DNA of 64,000 nt from Paenibacillus nuruki (GCF_001721045.1 NZ_MDER01000030.1:186001-250000), one strand, 5' to 3'; shown: positions 26,213 through 36,013, numbered from the stretch's first letter. Made by a program: numbers and translations. Notes: generated by a model from the sequence alone, not told the origin.

Positions 26213-27343
26213 TTATTGAGCAGTTTTATTCAACAGCTCCGCTTCAGCCATTGCCAGAATAAAAGCACCGATTCCTTTCGGATCATTACAGATAATCGGT
26301 TCGCTAATATAGTAAGCATACGTACCGTCACGCTTATCTTTGCCACCTAGACCAGCCACCTGACAGGTTTTGTTGAGGTTAATCAGACCTTCTTCTGTAA
26401 TCGTGATAAATTCCTCGATAATACCTTTGCGAATCTGCTCGGCTTTGACTTGATAGCGCTCGGGTAGATATCCTTTACGCAGACCTTTAGCAACGGCGTA
26501 CAGAATCATACACGAAGCTGAAGCTTCTAGATAATTGCCTTTGGCATCAGGTAGATTCAGCACTTGATAAAAGACACTACTTGCCTGATCCTGCACCTTC
26601 ATCAGTGCTTCCATCGTTTCGCTCAGCATCTGGATAATCGTTGCCCGATCTTCCTGATCTTCTGGCAAAATATCCAGTACATCCACCAGTGCCATCACAA
26701 ACCAGCCCATCGAACGTCCCCAGAAGTTTTTGGATAGACCGGTTGTAGGATCACACCACGGTTGTTCCTTTTTCTCATCCCATGCGTGATAAAGCAGTCC
26801 TGTCTGCGCATCACGGGTATGCTGATAACATAATTTGAATTGTTGCGTAACATCGCTATAGTCTTTGATATCTGCAAATTCACGAATGTACTCCGCGTAA
26901 AAAGGAGCACCCATATACAGTCCATCTAACCAGATCTGGTAAGGATAAATTTGCTTATGCCAGAAAGCCCCTTCACTGGTACGAGGATGCTTCATTAACT
27001 GTTGACGTAGCAAATCAGCAGCTTGGCGATATCGCTCTTCTCCTGTTTCACGATAAAGAGGAAATAATAACTTTCCATTATTCACATGATCGATATTGTA
27101 TTCATCTACACGATAACTGCGAATACCGCCTGATTCTTCAATAAAGAAATCCATATTAGTACGAATATAATCTAAGTATTTGCGATCTTGAGTCAATGCA
27201 TAGACTAATTCCATGCCTTTGAAAATAACACCATTATCATATTCCCATTTATGCTTCAATTCAGGATTACGCTTTATTACGGAATCACTCATTTGTGCCG
27301 CCCAATTCTGGATCGTATCTACATCATATACTGTGCTTGTCAT
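26213..27343 (-). CDS. GH105 unsaturated rhamnogalacturonyl hydrolase (YteR-like)
   Basis: Removes the unsaturated galacturonyl residue from oligosaccharides released by rhamnogalacturonan lyases during pectin breakdown. It shows the (alpha/alpha)6-barrel family features, with the catalytic Asp in IWLDGLYMGAPFYAEY, and WDEKKEQPW, GRSMGWFVMALVD and EASASCMI. Frames upstream to 27418 are open, but GAGGTGA nine bases before ATG 27343 gives 376 residues, close to YteR (373). There is no signal peptide, fitting a cytoplasmic enzyme. No lyase or rhamnogalacturonan transporter gene is next to it. Confidence 0.88.
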   Translation of the reverse strand: MTSTVYDVDTIQNWAAQMSDSVIKRNPELKHKWEYDNGVIFKGMELVYALTQDRKYLDYIRTNMDFFIEESGGIRSYRVDEYNIDHVNNGKLLFPLYRETGEERYRQAADLLRQQLMKHPRTSEGAFWHKQIYPYQIWLDGLYMGAPFYAEYIREFADIKDYSDVTQQFKLCYQHTRDAQTGLLYHAWDEKKEQPWCDPTTGLSKNFWGRSMGWFVMALVDVLDILPEDQEDRATIIQMLSETMEALMKVQDQASSVFYQVLNLPDAKGNYLEASASCMILYAVAKGLRKGYLPERYQVKAEQIRKGIIEEFITITEEGLINLNKTCQVAGLGGKDKRDGTYAYYISEPIICNDPKGIGAFILAMAEAELLNKTAQ

Positions 27344-27725
27344 TCCATCATTCACCTCGATCATCAATTTGTGTTCTATACGGTTTCCATATCCATCTAC
27401 AAGAGTATTCTCCGACAAAATGTTAACGTGAACAAAAATGATCTACAACCTTTTACTTCTTAAGGGAAAATATAATCGCTTTTTACTTGCTTCATATAAA
27501 GAACGATAAACATGTAGCTAACATTATTTTACATCATTTATGAAAAGGCTTACAACATTTTTTTACAGCAGATCTTTTTGAATTGGTATATGATATGTCT
27601 TTCAAATAGAAAACGAGCCTGATGCAAGGTGTATTTTGCGAATAAAGATGAAGGTTTACAAAGAGGATATAATCATCTAAAATACGTTCAGACTCATTCA
27701 CATTACCGCATAAAAGGAGTAAAAC
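27344..27725. other. divergent intergenic region
   Basis: About 380 A/T-rich bases between the divergently transcribed GH105 gene and mmuM. It must hold both promoters. No riboswitch (S-box or T-box) or clear operator was recognised; a weak cre-like sequence at 27541 lacks the central CG. Confidence 0.5.
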
Positions 27726-28718
27726 ATGAACCCTATACAATATATTTTGCAACACTTTCCGTTTATGGTGCTGGATGGAGCGATGGCAACCGAATTAGAA
27801 CGCAGAGGTGCTGACCTCAATAATAGTCTGTGGTCGGCTCAATTATTACTGGAAAATCCGGAATGGATTGCTGATGTACATCGTGAATATTTTGAGGTAG
27901 GTGCTGACTGTGCGATCACAGCTAGCTATCAAGCTACGATTGAAGGTTTTGTCCAAAAAGGATTAACAGAACAAGAAGCTATTCATCTTATTCAACAATC
28001 GGTTCAGCTTGCAGTAGAAGCACGTGATCAATTCTGGGCACATTATGTACAGAAATATCGTACCGAGCAACCGATCGAAGGTTCAACAGATACGTTACAA
28101 CCGACTGATGAATATGATCGTCCTAAGCCAATAGTTGCCGCTTCGGTAGGGCCTTATGGTGCTTTTCTAGCCGATGGTTCTGAATATCGAGGAGATTATG
28201 ATCTGAATGAACAGCAATTAATTGATTTTCACCGTCCACGTATTCAGTTATTGATCGAAGCCGGTGCAGACATTCTAGCTTGCGAAACGATTCCGTGTCT
28301 GGTCGAAGCCCGTGCGATTGTCAAAGTATTGGAAGAGTTCCCGGGTTCGTATGCATGGATAAGCTTCAGTGCTAAAGACGGACAGCATATTAGTAGTGGC
28401 GAACCTATAGCTGACTGTGCGAAATGGTTACATGCTCATGAGCAAGTAGCAGCGATAGGAGTCAATTGTACAGCATTAGAATATATTCCTTCATTGATTC
28501 AGCAGATTGCGACAAGCACAGATAAGCCGATTGTGGTCTATCCGAATTCAGGTGAGCAGTATGATCCTGTAACCAAAACATGGCATGGTGCTTCTTGTGA
28601 GCAGAATTATGGACAACAAGCACAACAATGGTATGCCAAAGGCGCACGTCTAATCGGTGGTTGTTGTCGTACTACGCCGAATGATATTGCTCAAATTAAA
28701 GAAAGTATGTTGTATTAA
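27726..28718 (+). CDS. mmuM: homocysteine S-methyltransferase (S-methylmethionine-dependent)
   Basis: Transfers a methyl group from S-methylmethionine to homocysteine, giving two methionines. It begins with the family motif LDGAMATELERRG. The zinc ligands are Cys248 (GVNCTALE) and Cys313-Cys314 (GGCCRTTP). A stretch of about 20 residues after QKYRTEQP is an insertion-like loop. AAAGGAG lies before the ATG. It is followed after about 90 bases by the matching permease gene, as in B. subtilis ybgG-ybgF and E. coli mmuPM. Confidence 0.93.
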   Translation: MNPIQYILQHFPFMVLDGAMATELERRGADLNNSLWSAQLLLENPEWIADVHREYFEVGADCAITASYQATIEGFVQKGLTEQEAIHLIQQSVQLAVEARDQFWAHYVQKYRTEQPIEGSTDTLQPTDEYDRPKPIVAASVGPYGAFLADGSEYRGDYDLNEQQLIDFHRPRIQLLIEAGADILACETIPCLVEARAIVKVLEEFPGSYAWISFSAKDGQHISSGEPIADCAKWLHAHEQVAAIGVNCTALEYIPSLIQQIATSTDKPIVVYPNSGEQYDPVTKTWHGASCEQNYGQQAQQWYAKGARLIGGCCRTTPNDIAQIKESMLY

Positions 28719-28811
28719 TTTATACTTATCTGTCAAAGGTTTGATATTTGGTCGCTATACCATTTCTCAATTGATCTCTATATAGATAAGGTGATGAAAG
28801 GTCGGGGTACG

Positions 28812-30227
28812 ATGGCATTAGAGCAAGAGCGAGTGGAAGAAACAGGTACAGAAGAAGGTACATTTCAGCGCAAAATGAAAAGTCGCCACCTTGTGATGCT
28901 GTCATTAGGTGGAGTAATCGGAACAGGGTTATTTCTAAGTTCGGGTTATACGATTAACCAGGCAGGACCGCTAGGAACGATTCTTGCTTATCTAGTCGGC
29001 GCTGTCATCGTATATCTAGTGATGCTTTGTCTGGGAGAACTATCGGTACATATGCCTGTCACAGGAGCTTTTCATGCGTATGCCGCCAAGTTTATCGGAC
29101 CGGGTACAGGTTATATGGTCGCATGGATGTACTGGTTAACATGGACAGTCGCACTGGGGTCTGAATTTACAGCAGCAGGGTTATTGATGCAACGCTGGTT
29201 CCCGGATACCTCGGTATGGATGTGGAGTGGTGTATTTGCACTGCTTGTGTTTTTATTAAATGCCTTTTCGGTACGCTTTTTTGCAGAAGCGGAATTCTGG
29301 TTTTCAGGTATCAAAGTAGCGATTATTTTACTGTTTATTATACTGGGCGGAGCCGCTGTTTTTGGAGTGATTCCGATGCGAGAAGCAGGCGCAAGTGCAC
29401 CGCTATTCAGCAATTTCACCAGTGATGGAGGGCTTTTCCCGAATGGCATTTTGCCGATCTTTATGGCGATGTTATCCGTTAACTTTGCTTTTTCTGGTAC
29501 TGAACTGATCGGGATAGCCGCAGGGGAAAGTGTAGACCCTGACAAAACGATTCCGCGTGCGATTAAAGCTACAGTAGGAAGATTGATTATCTTTTTTGTA
29601 GGAACGATTTTTGTATTATCAGCATTGATCCCGTGGAGAGATGCAGGAGTGATTGAGAGCCCATTTGTTATTGTATTTGATCGAATAGGGATTCCTTATG
29701 CGGCAGATATTATGAATTTTGTGATTATTACAGCGCTACTGTCTGCGGCTAATTCAGGATTATATGCTTCTTCACGGATGTTATGGTCATTATCCAAAGA
29801 AAAAATGTTACCTTCGTTATTCTCACGTCTCACTTCATCTGGGATTCCACTGAATGCGATGATTATTAGTATGGTGGGCGGTGGATTATCGCTGTTATCG
29901 AGTGTTGTCGCACCAGATACGATCTATATTTTCTTAGTTTCGGTATCCGGATTTGCTGTCGTGGTTGTCTGGATGGGGATTGCTGCTTCTCAATTCATGT
30001 TCCGTCGGCAATTTGTACGTGAAGGGCATCAGTTGAGTGAACTGAAATATCGGACACCGCTGTATCCGATTGTTCCGATTGCTGCTTTTGTGCTGTGTCT
30101 AGCTTCGTGTATTGGGATTGCATTTGACCCGAATCAAAGTCTTGCTTTTTATTGCGGAATTGCCTTTATGGTTCTGTGTTATGTAGCGTATTATATCCAG
30201 AATAGAAGAGGAAAAAAGGCAATTTGA
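28812..30227 (+). CDS. mmuP: amino acid permease, probable S-methylmethionine transporter
   Basis: APC-family transporter with 12 helices (471 residues): [17 protein letters not shown] in the first helix, [19 protein letters not shown], and the [19 protein letters not shown] motif. An S-methylmethionine substrate is inferred from adjacency to mmuM. Alternative starts GTG 28791 and ATG 28794 are in frame; the GGGG-containing stretch and spacing favour ATG 28812, though not decisively. Confidence 0.8.
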   Translation: MALEQERVEETGTEEGTFQRKMKSRHLVMLSLGGVIGTGLFLSSGYTINQAGPLGTILAYLVGAVIVYLVMLCLGELSVHMPVTGAFHAYAAKFIGPGTGYMVAWMYWLTWTVALGSEFTAAGLLMQRWFPDTSVWMWSGVFALLVFLLNAFSVRFFAEAEFWFSGIKVAIILLFIILGGAAVFGVIPMREAGASAPLFSNFTSDGGLFPNGILPIFMAMLSVNFAFSGTELIGIAAGESVDPDKTIPRAIKATVGRLIIFFVGTIFVLSALIPWRDAGVIESPFVIVFDRIGIPYAADIMNFVIITALLSAANSGLYASSRMLWSLSKEKMLPSLFSRLTSSGIPLNAMIISMVGGGLSLLSSVVAPDTIYIFLVSVSGFAVVVVWMGIAASQFMFRRQFVREGHQLSELKYRTPLYPIVPIAAFVLCLASCIGIAFDPNQSLAFYCGIAFMVLCYVAYYIQNRRGKKAI

Positions 30228-30294
30228 GTGATATACTGAAAACAGAAAGCAAGGCTAATGGAGCGGTACAAGAACAGCGAAGGGACTTACAATA

Positions 30295-31296
30295 ATGAAA
30301 AATATTTTGTTTATTAATACAGGCGGTACTATCTCTTCTTCAGGCGAACAAGGTGGGGGACTTACACCCACTCAATCCGCAGAACATATCGTTGCCGCTG
30401 TACCTGAACTGAAAGATATTTGTACAATTGAAGCGATGACACTCATGAGCGTCGATAGTACCAATATTCAACCTGAAGAATGGGTGACTATCGCGCAGAC
30501 GGTACATGAACATTTGCCTCATTATGATGGGATTGTCATTGCGCATGGTACCGATACGATGGCATATACAGCAAGTGCACTTAGTTTTATGTTAGGGGCA
30601 CTCGATAAGCCTGTAGTCATTACAGGGTCGCAGGTGTCTGTACTGGCAGAGCATAGTGATTCACGGATCAATATCAAAGATGCGTTCCGTACAGCAGCTA
30701 CCGCATTATCTGGCGTGTTTGTCGTGTTCAATGGCAAAATTATTAACGGCGCTCGTGCTTCCAAAGTCAGAACCAAAAGTTACAATGCATTTGAAAGTAT
30801 TAACCATCCCTATATCGGGTATCTGGAAGAAGATACGATTGTATATAATGAGATTCCTGAGAGTATTCGTCCAACCGGGCATGTATACAATGATCATTAT
30901 TCACCGAATGTATTTTTGATCAAATTAATTCCGGGGATGCAACCAGATATTTTCGATGCGGTCAAAGCGTTAGGTTATAAAGGTATTATTGTCGAAGGGT
31001 TCGGTATGGGCGGTGTGCCTTTCAAAGAAATCAATCTGATCGACAAGATCGAAGAATTGGTCAAAAGCGGAATAAGTATCGTGGTTACCACTCAATGTCT
31101 GTATGAAGGTGGCGACCTGACGATCTATGAAGTCGGACAGAAAGTACTCGAAAAAGGCGTAATTCCTTGCTACGATATGACCACAGAAGCACTGACCACC
31201 AAAATGATGTGGGTACTGGGTCAGACCACCACTCCAGCTGAAGTAGAGCGCATGATGGCGACCAATTATGTAGATGAAATTACAATTCCTCAATAA
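30295..31296 (+). CDS. L-asparaginase (type I)
   Basis: Hydrolyses asparagine to aspartate and ammonia. The catalytic threonines are in NTGGTISS (residues 7-14) and HGTDTMAYTAS (about residues 84-94), with the Asp-Ser loop SVDSTN. Length 333 is typical of cytoplasmic type I enzymes, and there is no signal peptide. AAGGGA lies before the ATG. It is 67 bases after mmuP on the same strand and shares its terminator, so it may be co-transcribed. Confidence 0.9.
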   Translation: MKNILFINTGGTISSSGEQGGGLTPTQSAEHIVAAVPELKDICTIEAMTLMSVDSTNIQPEEWVTIAQTVHEHLPHYDGIVIAHGTDTMAYTASALSFMLGALDKPVVITGSQVSVLAEHSDSRINIKDAFRTAATALSGVFVVFNGKIINGARASKVRTKSYNAFESINHPYIGYLEEDTIVYNEIPESIRPTGHVYNDHYSPNVFLIKLIPGMQPDIFDAVKALGYKGIIVEGFGMGGVPFKEINLIDKIEELVKSGISIVVTTQCLYEGGDLTIYEVGQKVLEKGVIPCYDMTTEALTTKMMWVLGQTTTPAEVERMMATNYVDEITIPQ

Positions 31297-31310
31297 TATC
31301 AATATGTATA

Positions 31311-31352
31311 AAAAATACCTGCTTCCTTCTATTAAAGGAAACAGGTATTTTT
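31311..31352. terminator. bidirectional terminator after asparaginase
   Basis: AAATACCTG ... CAGGTATTT with an inner TTCC/GGAA stem and flanking A and T runs. Confidence 0.85.
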
Positions 31353-31391
31353 CTATTCTATAATCTTCTCACTTTACATCTGTAACGCAAA

Positions 31392-31742
31392 TCAGTCATC
31401 GTTACGTTGTTTCGCACGCGCTTCTCCGCCTTTGCGGCCTGCTTCTTCACGGCTCATTTTGCCATCGTTACCGTCGGAATCACTACGAGCTTCTCCACCC
31501 TTTTGCCCGATCTCTTGATAGAACTCTTTATCATGAGAATCTGAAGTAGCTTCTCCGCCTTTTTTACCGATTTCTTCATAGAACTCTTTGCCATGCGATT
31601 CCGAAGTGGCTTCTCCACCCTTTTGCCCAATCTCTTGATAAAATTCTTTGTCATGATTGTTAGAAGTGGCTTCTCCACCTTTGCGACCTGCTTCTTCACG
31701 ACTCATGTTGTTGTTGTCGTTGTTGCTCTTGTTGTTTGCCAT
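31392..31742 (-). CDS. KGG-repeat stress protein (GsiB/YciG-like)
   Basis: A 116-residue, highly charged, probably disordered protein built of KGG motifs (residues 21, 41, 61, 81 and 104), like the general stress protein GsiB and other hydrophilin-type proteins. The outer motifs read SREEAGRKGGEA, while three inner 20-residue units carry KEFYQEIGQKGGEATS. AGAGGAG lies before the ATG. A sigma-B-like promoter is found 55 bases upstream, fitting stress induction. Confidence 0.85.
   Translation of the reverse strand: MANNKSNNDNNNMSREEAGRKGGEATSNNHDKEFYQEIGQKGGEATSESHGKEFYEEIGKKGGEATSDSHDKEFYQEIGQKGGEARSDSDGNDGKMSREEAGRKGGEARAKQRNDD
31503..31682 (-). repeat. three in-frame 60-bp tandem repeats in the KGG gene
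   Basis: Residues 21-40, 41-60 and 61-80 are three copies of one 20-residue unit (KGGEATS...KEFYQEIG), with corresponding similarity at the DNA level. Such repeats expand and contract readily. Confidence 0.85.
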
Positions 31743-31796
31743 TTTCTAATTCACTCCTCTGAAATTTTTTAAGATATATGGTGCTACGATATTATA

Positions 31797-31821
31797 TTAA
31801 CCAGCTTATTTAATGTTAAAC
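31797..31821 (-). promoter_or_regulatory. possible sigma-B promoter of the KGG gene
   Basis: On the reverse strand GTTTAA, a 13-base spacer, then GGTTAA, against the sigma-B consensus GTTTAA-N12-15-GGGTAT. The -35 is perfect and four of six -10 bases match. Confidence 0.45.
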
Positions 31822-31993
31822 ATTGTATTTTATTCTTTTTATTGGTAAATAAATAAATGGATATCATCAGCTTACTTGGTGACTATATACGACTAGAAAT
31901 GCTGTGATATCAAGCTTTTATACATTATTATTAACCGGTTTTTTTGCACTGGTTTCAGTTTTTCCTCAAAAAAATAAAAAAATAATTCTTAAA

Positions 31994-33799
31994 TTATATT
32001 TTCGGTGGAAACCAGATGTGACGAAGGTCAACCCAACCCTGACTATTGAATGTAACACCACGAACAGAAGGTAAATAGGTCGTCTGAAAAGGCTTTTCGT
32101 ATAAAATGTGCAATTGATATTCTGAAAGTAACCGATCTTCAATGTGCTGAAAATATTGAGTACGTATTAACGGATCCGGTTGGCGCTGAATCTGTTCTAA
32201 CAGTGTCTCAATATCAATAACCGTATGATGTTCTACATGACCTGCTAACGTGCGATATAGATCAAATAGTCGCAATTGTTCATCTTGATCCCGTGTCAGT
32301 GAGAAGACAATTAGATCAGATTCCATCCGCACACTGCCTTTAAATTGCTCAACAGGTGTAGACACGACAGTACATTGATATCCAGCTTGCTGTAACGTAT
32401 TTGCGATCCAGCGTGCATCTTTGCGATATTGTGGAATTGTCAAAATACGTAATGATGTAGTGGATATCTGCACTATCTTTTCTGGATTCAGTTCCGGTAG
32501 AAGGGCGGTAGGATTAGCACTACTTTGAAGAGTCCAAAGATCATCAGACAAGGAGGAGGAACTATCGTTAGCGATTGGATGAGTGAGAGCTCCAGACTCT
32601 GTTTCACGTGCTAATTGTAGACACTGGCTAATATGAGCACGAATATGCGGATCACGAAGTAGTCCTTCTTTGCGCGTATTATACGTAACAAATTTGCGTA
32701 CCGTGACCGGTGAATGCATCTGACTCCATGCGCCTTGTTCTGAGGACGATCTGGATGTATGCTGATGCATCATATGAAAAGGAGATTGGCGATCTGGCTG
32801 TTCTAGTTGATCGGGTGCGACATTCCAAGGAATATGAATAATTTCTACTTGATCCAGATGCGCTCGCCCTTGAAAATGAGGCTTAAACACTTCCAGTACA
32901 CAGTTATCTTTACTCATTTCGATCATACGAAAAGGACCTGTACCGCTTGGCTTCACACCAAATAATTCTTCTCCTCGTCGATTCAATCCGTTAGGCACAA
33001 TAGCTGCCCGACTGGTACATAAAAAAGGCAAAAACAATTCGCTCGGTTGCTTCAAAATGATCTGTACCGTGTTGTTGTTGAGCGCTCGCACCGATTCTAT
33101 TTGTTTGGCGATAAAGCGATATAACATCGGTTGCGAAGTCTGTCTTAGTCGCTGAAAAGTATAGACCACATCATCGGCTGTCATCATTTGCCCATGATGG
33201 AACATGACTTCTTTGCGGAGAAAAAACGTCCATTCTGTCCGTAATTCGTTGACCTCCCAATCATGTGCCAGATGCGGAATAATCTGCTGTGTATGCGAAG
33301 CTTGCCGTACCAATCCATCAAAGATATGGCTAGAGACAAAAGACTCTGCCAGCAAATTCATATACAGCGGATCAACGGTATGAATCTGTTGACGAATTGG
33401 CAAGCGCAACGTATCCACCTGACGATTACGTTGCATTTCTGAATGAGGGCCGAAATATCCAAACAACCAATCCTGCACTTTATTTTCCAATGTTGAAGAT
33501 TGGGCATATTGACGGATCTCGGTTAAGGTCTGCTGAATATCTTTGCGCTGAATGGTCTGCATCATAGACTCAATCGCAATTTCTTCGGGTTGAATTAAAA
33601 AGGTAAGTGTCGATCGTCGTCCGCGTCCACGTTGTGAATTCCACTTGATCCAACCTTGCTCTGCCATCCGTGTGATCAAATTTAGAGCATTACGATGTGT
33701 GCATTCAAAGGTTGTGGCTAACTCATCTAATGTGATCTGTACTTCGATATGTTGACCATACTGCGAATGTAGCAACAAAAACTGATGATGTAATTTCAT
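31994..33799 (-). CDS. SgrR-like regulator: HTH plus extracellular-solute-binding-type domain
   Basis: A 601-residue cytoplasmic protein with an N-terminal winged helix of the SgrR type (LDELATTFECTHRNALNLI, GRGRRSTLTF) joined to a family 5 solute-binding domain (from about residue 160: SSHIFDGLVRQ, FHHGQMMTADDVVYTFQRL). Relatives sense small molecules through the binding-protein domain and regulate transport genes (E. coli SgrR; B. subtilis YhjP has the same build). The frame extends upstream through an intergenic element, but AAGGAG nine bases before ATG 33799 sets the start. The controlled gene is not evident. Confidence 0.85.
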   Translation of the reverse strand: MKLHHQFLLLHSQYGQHIEVQITLDELATTFECTHRNALNLITRMAEQGWIKWNSQRGRGRRSTLTFLIQPEEIAIESMMQTIQRKDIQQTLTEIRQYAQSSTLENKVQDWLFGYFGPHSEMQRNRQVDTLRLPIRQQIHTVDPLYMNLLAESFVSSHIFDGLVRQASHTQQIIPHLAHDWEVNELRTEWTFFLRKEVMFHHGQMMTADDVVYTFQRLRQTSQPMLYRFIAKQIESVRALNNNTVQIILKQPSELFLPFLCTSRAAIVPNGLNRRGEELFGVKPSGTGPFRMIEMSKDNCVLEVFKPHFQGRAHLDQVEIIHIPWNVAPDQLEQPDRQSPFHMMHQHTSRSSSEQGAWSQMHSPVTVRKFVTYNTRKEGLLRDPHIRAHISQCLQLARETESGALTHPIANDSSSSLSDDLWTLQSSANPTALLPELNPEKIVQISTTSLRILTIPQYRKDARWIANTLQQAGYQCTVVSTPVEQFKGSVRMESDLIVFSLTRDQDEQLRLFDLYRTLAGHVEHHTVIDIETLLEQIQRQPDPLIRTQYFQHIEDRLLSEYQLHILYEKPFQTTYLPSVRGVTFNSQGWVDLRHIWFPPKI

Positions 33800-33834
33800 A
33801 GGGATAACACTCCTTGGGTTACATGCTGAAAGTA

Positions 33835-34002
33835 CGCTCCGTGAAAGGAATCGTCCTGCCGATCGCTGTTGTAGCCGGATTTTTTGAACAACCGCTCCAG
33901 CGGTCAAAATCCGTTTACAAAGGCGAGCGCTTCGCTTCTTACAGACGATTCCTTTCCCCCCCTGCCCACCCGAATGATTGTACATTGGGGTGGGCAGGGG
34001 GG
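33835..34002. repeat. structured intergenic element, copy 1
   Basis: GC-richer block upstream of the SgrR-like gene with nested inverted repeats. They are: stem a 33844-33855/33944-33955 (12 bp, AAAGGAATCGTC); stem b 33863-33866/33923-33926; stem c 33869-33873/33916-33920; stem d 33876-33883/33906-33913 (CGGATTTT); and apical stem e 33891-33896/33899-33904 (ACCGCT). It is followed by a 15-bp GC-rich hairpin 33957-33971/33988-34002. Unpaired or semi-conserved words (CGCTCC, TGCCG-TCGCTG, TTGAA right after stem d, ACAAAGGCGA, CAGA) recur in copy 2 at 46787. Function unknown. Confidence 0.7.
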
Positions 34003-34432
34003 AACTTTTAAAAGCACGAGGGAGAATAATTACATTAAGAATAGTAAGCACATTATGAAGGAATAGGTACTTTTAGAGATTTAGGATTAGCATTTTATTT
34101 TTAGGATTTAAGTGTTTCTGAATATATATGGATGTACGAATGGGCGATTTATTTAGTCATTAATTTATAAATAGAACGATATTGAAATAAAATAGGAAAT
34201 TTTATAGAATTATTCTTCTCTTTATCTTCGTATTTTATCATCTACAATAAATATAACAACAGGGCTATCTCATCTTATAAAAAGGGCTAGAGGAATAGAT
34301 AGATGATAGGAGCAACAAAAAACACATAACGAAACATTACAGAACATCATAGAACATAACGGGGTTGCTAGTAAGCTAACAAATGACAAACTGTGGAGCG
34401 CAAGGCTATTGCTCCAAAAAAGGAGATTTAAC
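34003..34432. other. AT-rich leader region before the DUF4173 gene
   Basis: About 430 A/T-rich bases without a convincing gene. Near the end, GGAGC (34395) can pair with GCTCC (34411). Alternatively CTCC (34412-34415) can pair with the GGAG of the ribosome site (34422-34425), a possible small translational switch. Confidence 0.4.
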
Positions 34433-36013
34433 ATGTATGAGAAATTGATTGTGGCGAAGCATCGGACTTGGATAGCATTACTTAGTGCTTTGGGGCTTGC
34501 TACAGTGCATCAGTATTTATTTTATGGACATCAGCTAGGGATTTCGTATCCAGTCTTTATTATTTTGTTTTACTTGTATATGTATACTTATGCAGGCGAT
34601 AAATTACGGCAAGGGGCATGGTTTAGCCGTTTTTCGATGACGGTGATTATTTTGCTGTCTTTGACGTATGGATTATTTACGAATCCGGTCTTTATGGTGC
34701 TGAACGCATTGATGATACCCGGTCTGATCTTTCTTCATCTAGCGTATATGCTTAGTCATCGTCGATTAACATGGTATCAACCGATGCTGATTGTTGATGC
34801 ACTGGATCATCTAATTCCGCAATCGGTAAGACATTGGATCACCCCTTTTCGAATACTCAAAAATGTCGCTACAAGCAAAATGGAAAATGAAAAAAAGAAA
34901 ATGTTCACCAAGATCCTAATCGGTCTGGTGATCGCATTACCGTTACTTTTGATTATTATCAGTCTGCTAACATCCGCTGATCGCATTTTTGGTGATCTAT
35001 TATCAACATTACCGAACTGGATCGATAGCTTGTCTTTTGGTGAAGGAAGTTTCCGTTTACTCTGGATTGTTATTGGTGGGTTTATCTTTTTCGGATATTT
35101 ATGGGGGTTTGTTCAACCTCATCTGTATCCACCTGTAGCGAATTACAGACCATATCCTTTACCTGCTTCAGCCGCTACTCCAACAGGGGCAGTTCTATCG
35201 ACACCGACCGTATACGGGCCTCAACCGCTGTCTGCGTATCCTTCGGTTCAGCGTAAGCCTGTACGTATTGATCCTATTATTATGGCAACGATATTGATCT
35301 TGATTAATATCGTGTATGTGCTGTTTGTAGTGATCCAATTCTCGTATTTATTTGGCGCAGGACAAGGGCAGATTCCTGATGGAAGTTCGTATGCAGAATA
35401 TGCTCGTAGTGGATTTGTCGAATTGGTGATGGTCACTTCGCTCAATTTTATAATTATGGTATGTGTACTGCTCTATATGGCAGAAAGTCATCGCATTTTG
35501 CGTCATATCAACAATAGTATGTTGTACATTTTGGTTATTTGCTCTGGAGTGATGTTATATTCAGCCTTTACTCGTCTTATTGTATATGAACAAGCGTATG
35601 GATATACGTATATACGGTTTCTTGTTCATGCGTTTATGATCTTTCTCGGGGTACTGTTGTTGGTGGCTGGTCTGCGTATTTATTGGAAAAAGCTACCGCT
35701 TGCTAAATGCTATATCGTGCTTGCGCTTACTGCTTATGTCGTAGTCAATTATGTAGGCATGGATCGAATCATCGCTGTTCAGAATCTAGATCGGTATGAG
35801 CAGACAGGGCAGATTGATTTCGAATATCTAAATGGACTATCCAGTGATGCGATTCCTGTATTGTTACAGCGAGGAGCTACATTATTACCTGAGACGTATC
35901 AGACATTCCGTCAGGATAAAGCTTATTTATTTGAAAAAGAACAATCATGGCAATCCATTAATTGGGCAGACTATCGGGCGATACGTGCACTTCGTAACGA
36001 TGTACATTCATAA
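34433..36013 (+). CDS. DUF4173/DUF4153 family membrane protein
   Basis: A 526-residue integral membrane protein with about 11-13 helices, a soluble Pro/Ala-rich loop near residues 230-280 and a soluble C-terminal tail of about 80 residues (YEQTGQIDFEYLNGLSSDAI). It matches the DUF4173 family of Firmicutes, whose role is unknown. The frame starts earlier, but AAAGGAG seven to eight bases before ATG 34433 fixes the start. It is followed by a small gene in the same direction. Confidence 0.78.
   Translation: MYEKLIVAKHRTWIALLSALGLATVHQYLFYGHQLGISYPVFIILFYLYMYTYAGDKLRQGAWFSRFSMTVIILLSLTYGLFTNPVFMVLNALMIPGLIFLHLAYMLSHRRLTWYQPMLIVDALDHLIPQSVRHWITPFRILKNVATSKMENEKKKMFTKILIGLVIALPLLLIIISLLTSADRIFGDLLSTLPNWIDSLSFGEGSFRLLWIVIGGFIFFGYLWGFVQPHLYPPVANYRPYPLPASAATPTGAVLSTPTVYGPQPLSAYPSVQRKPVRIDPIIMATILILINIVYVLFVVIQFSYLFGAGQGQIPDGSSYAEYARSGFVELVMVTSLNFIIMVCVLLYMAESHRILRHINNSMLYILVICSGVMLYSAFTRLIVYEQAYGYTYIRFLVHAFMIFLGVLLLVAGLRIYWKKLPLAKCYIVLALTAYVVVNYVGMDRIIAVQNLDRYEQTGQIDFEYLNGLSSDAIPVLLQRGATLLPETYQTFRQDKAYLFEKEQSWQSINWADYRAIRALRNDVHS

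Noticed and set aside
27541-27554. cre-like sequence TGAAAAGGCTTACA upstream of the GH105 gene
   Set aside because: The invariant central CG of cre is missing, so CcpA binding is not supported.
27440-27725. Possible S-box riboswitch before mmuM
   Set aside because: None of the conserved S-box segments and no terminator/antiterminator pair are present.
29111-29545. 144-codon reverse-strand open frame inside mmuP
   Set aside because: It is antisense shadow of the permease gene with no family features or ribosome site.
31503-31682. Regular repeats that might be a CRISPR array
   Set aside because: The repeats are in-frame 60-bp coding units of the KGG protein with no spacer structure and no cas genes nearby.
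33800-34051. N-terminal extension of the SgrR-like protein
   Set aside because: The extra codons are the structured intergenic element read through; the ribosome site lies at ATG 33799.
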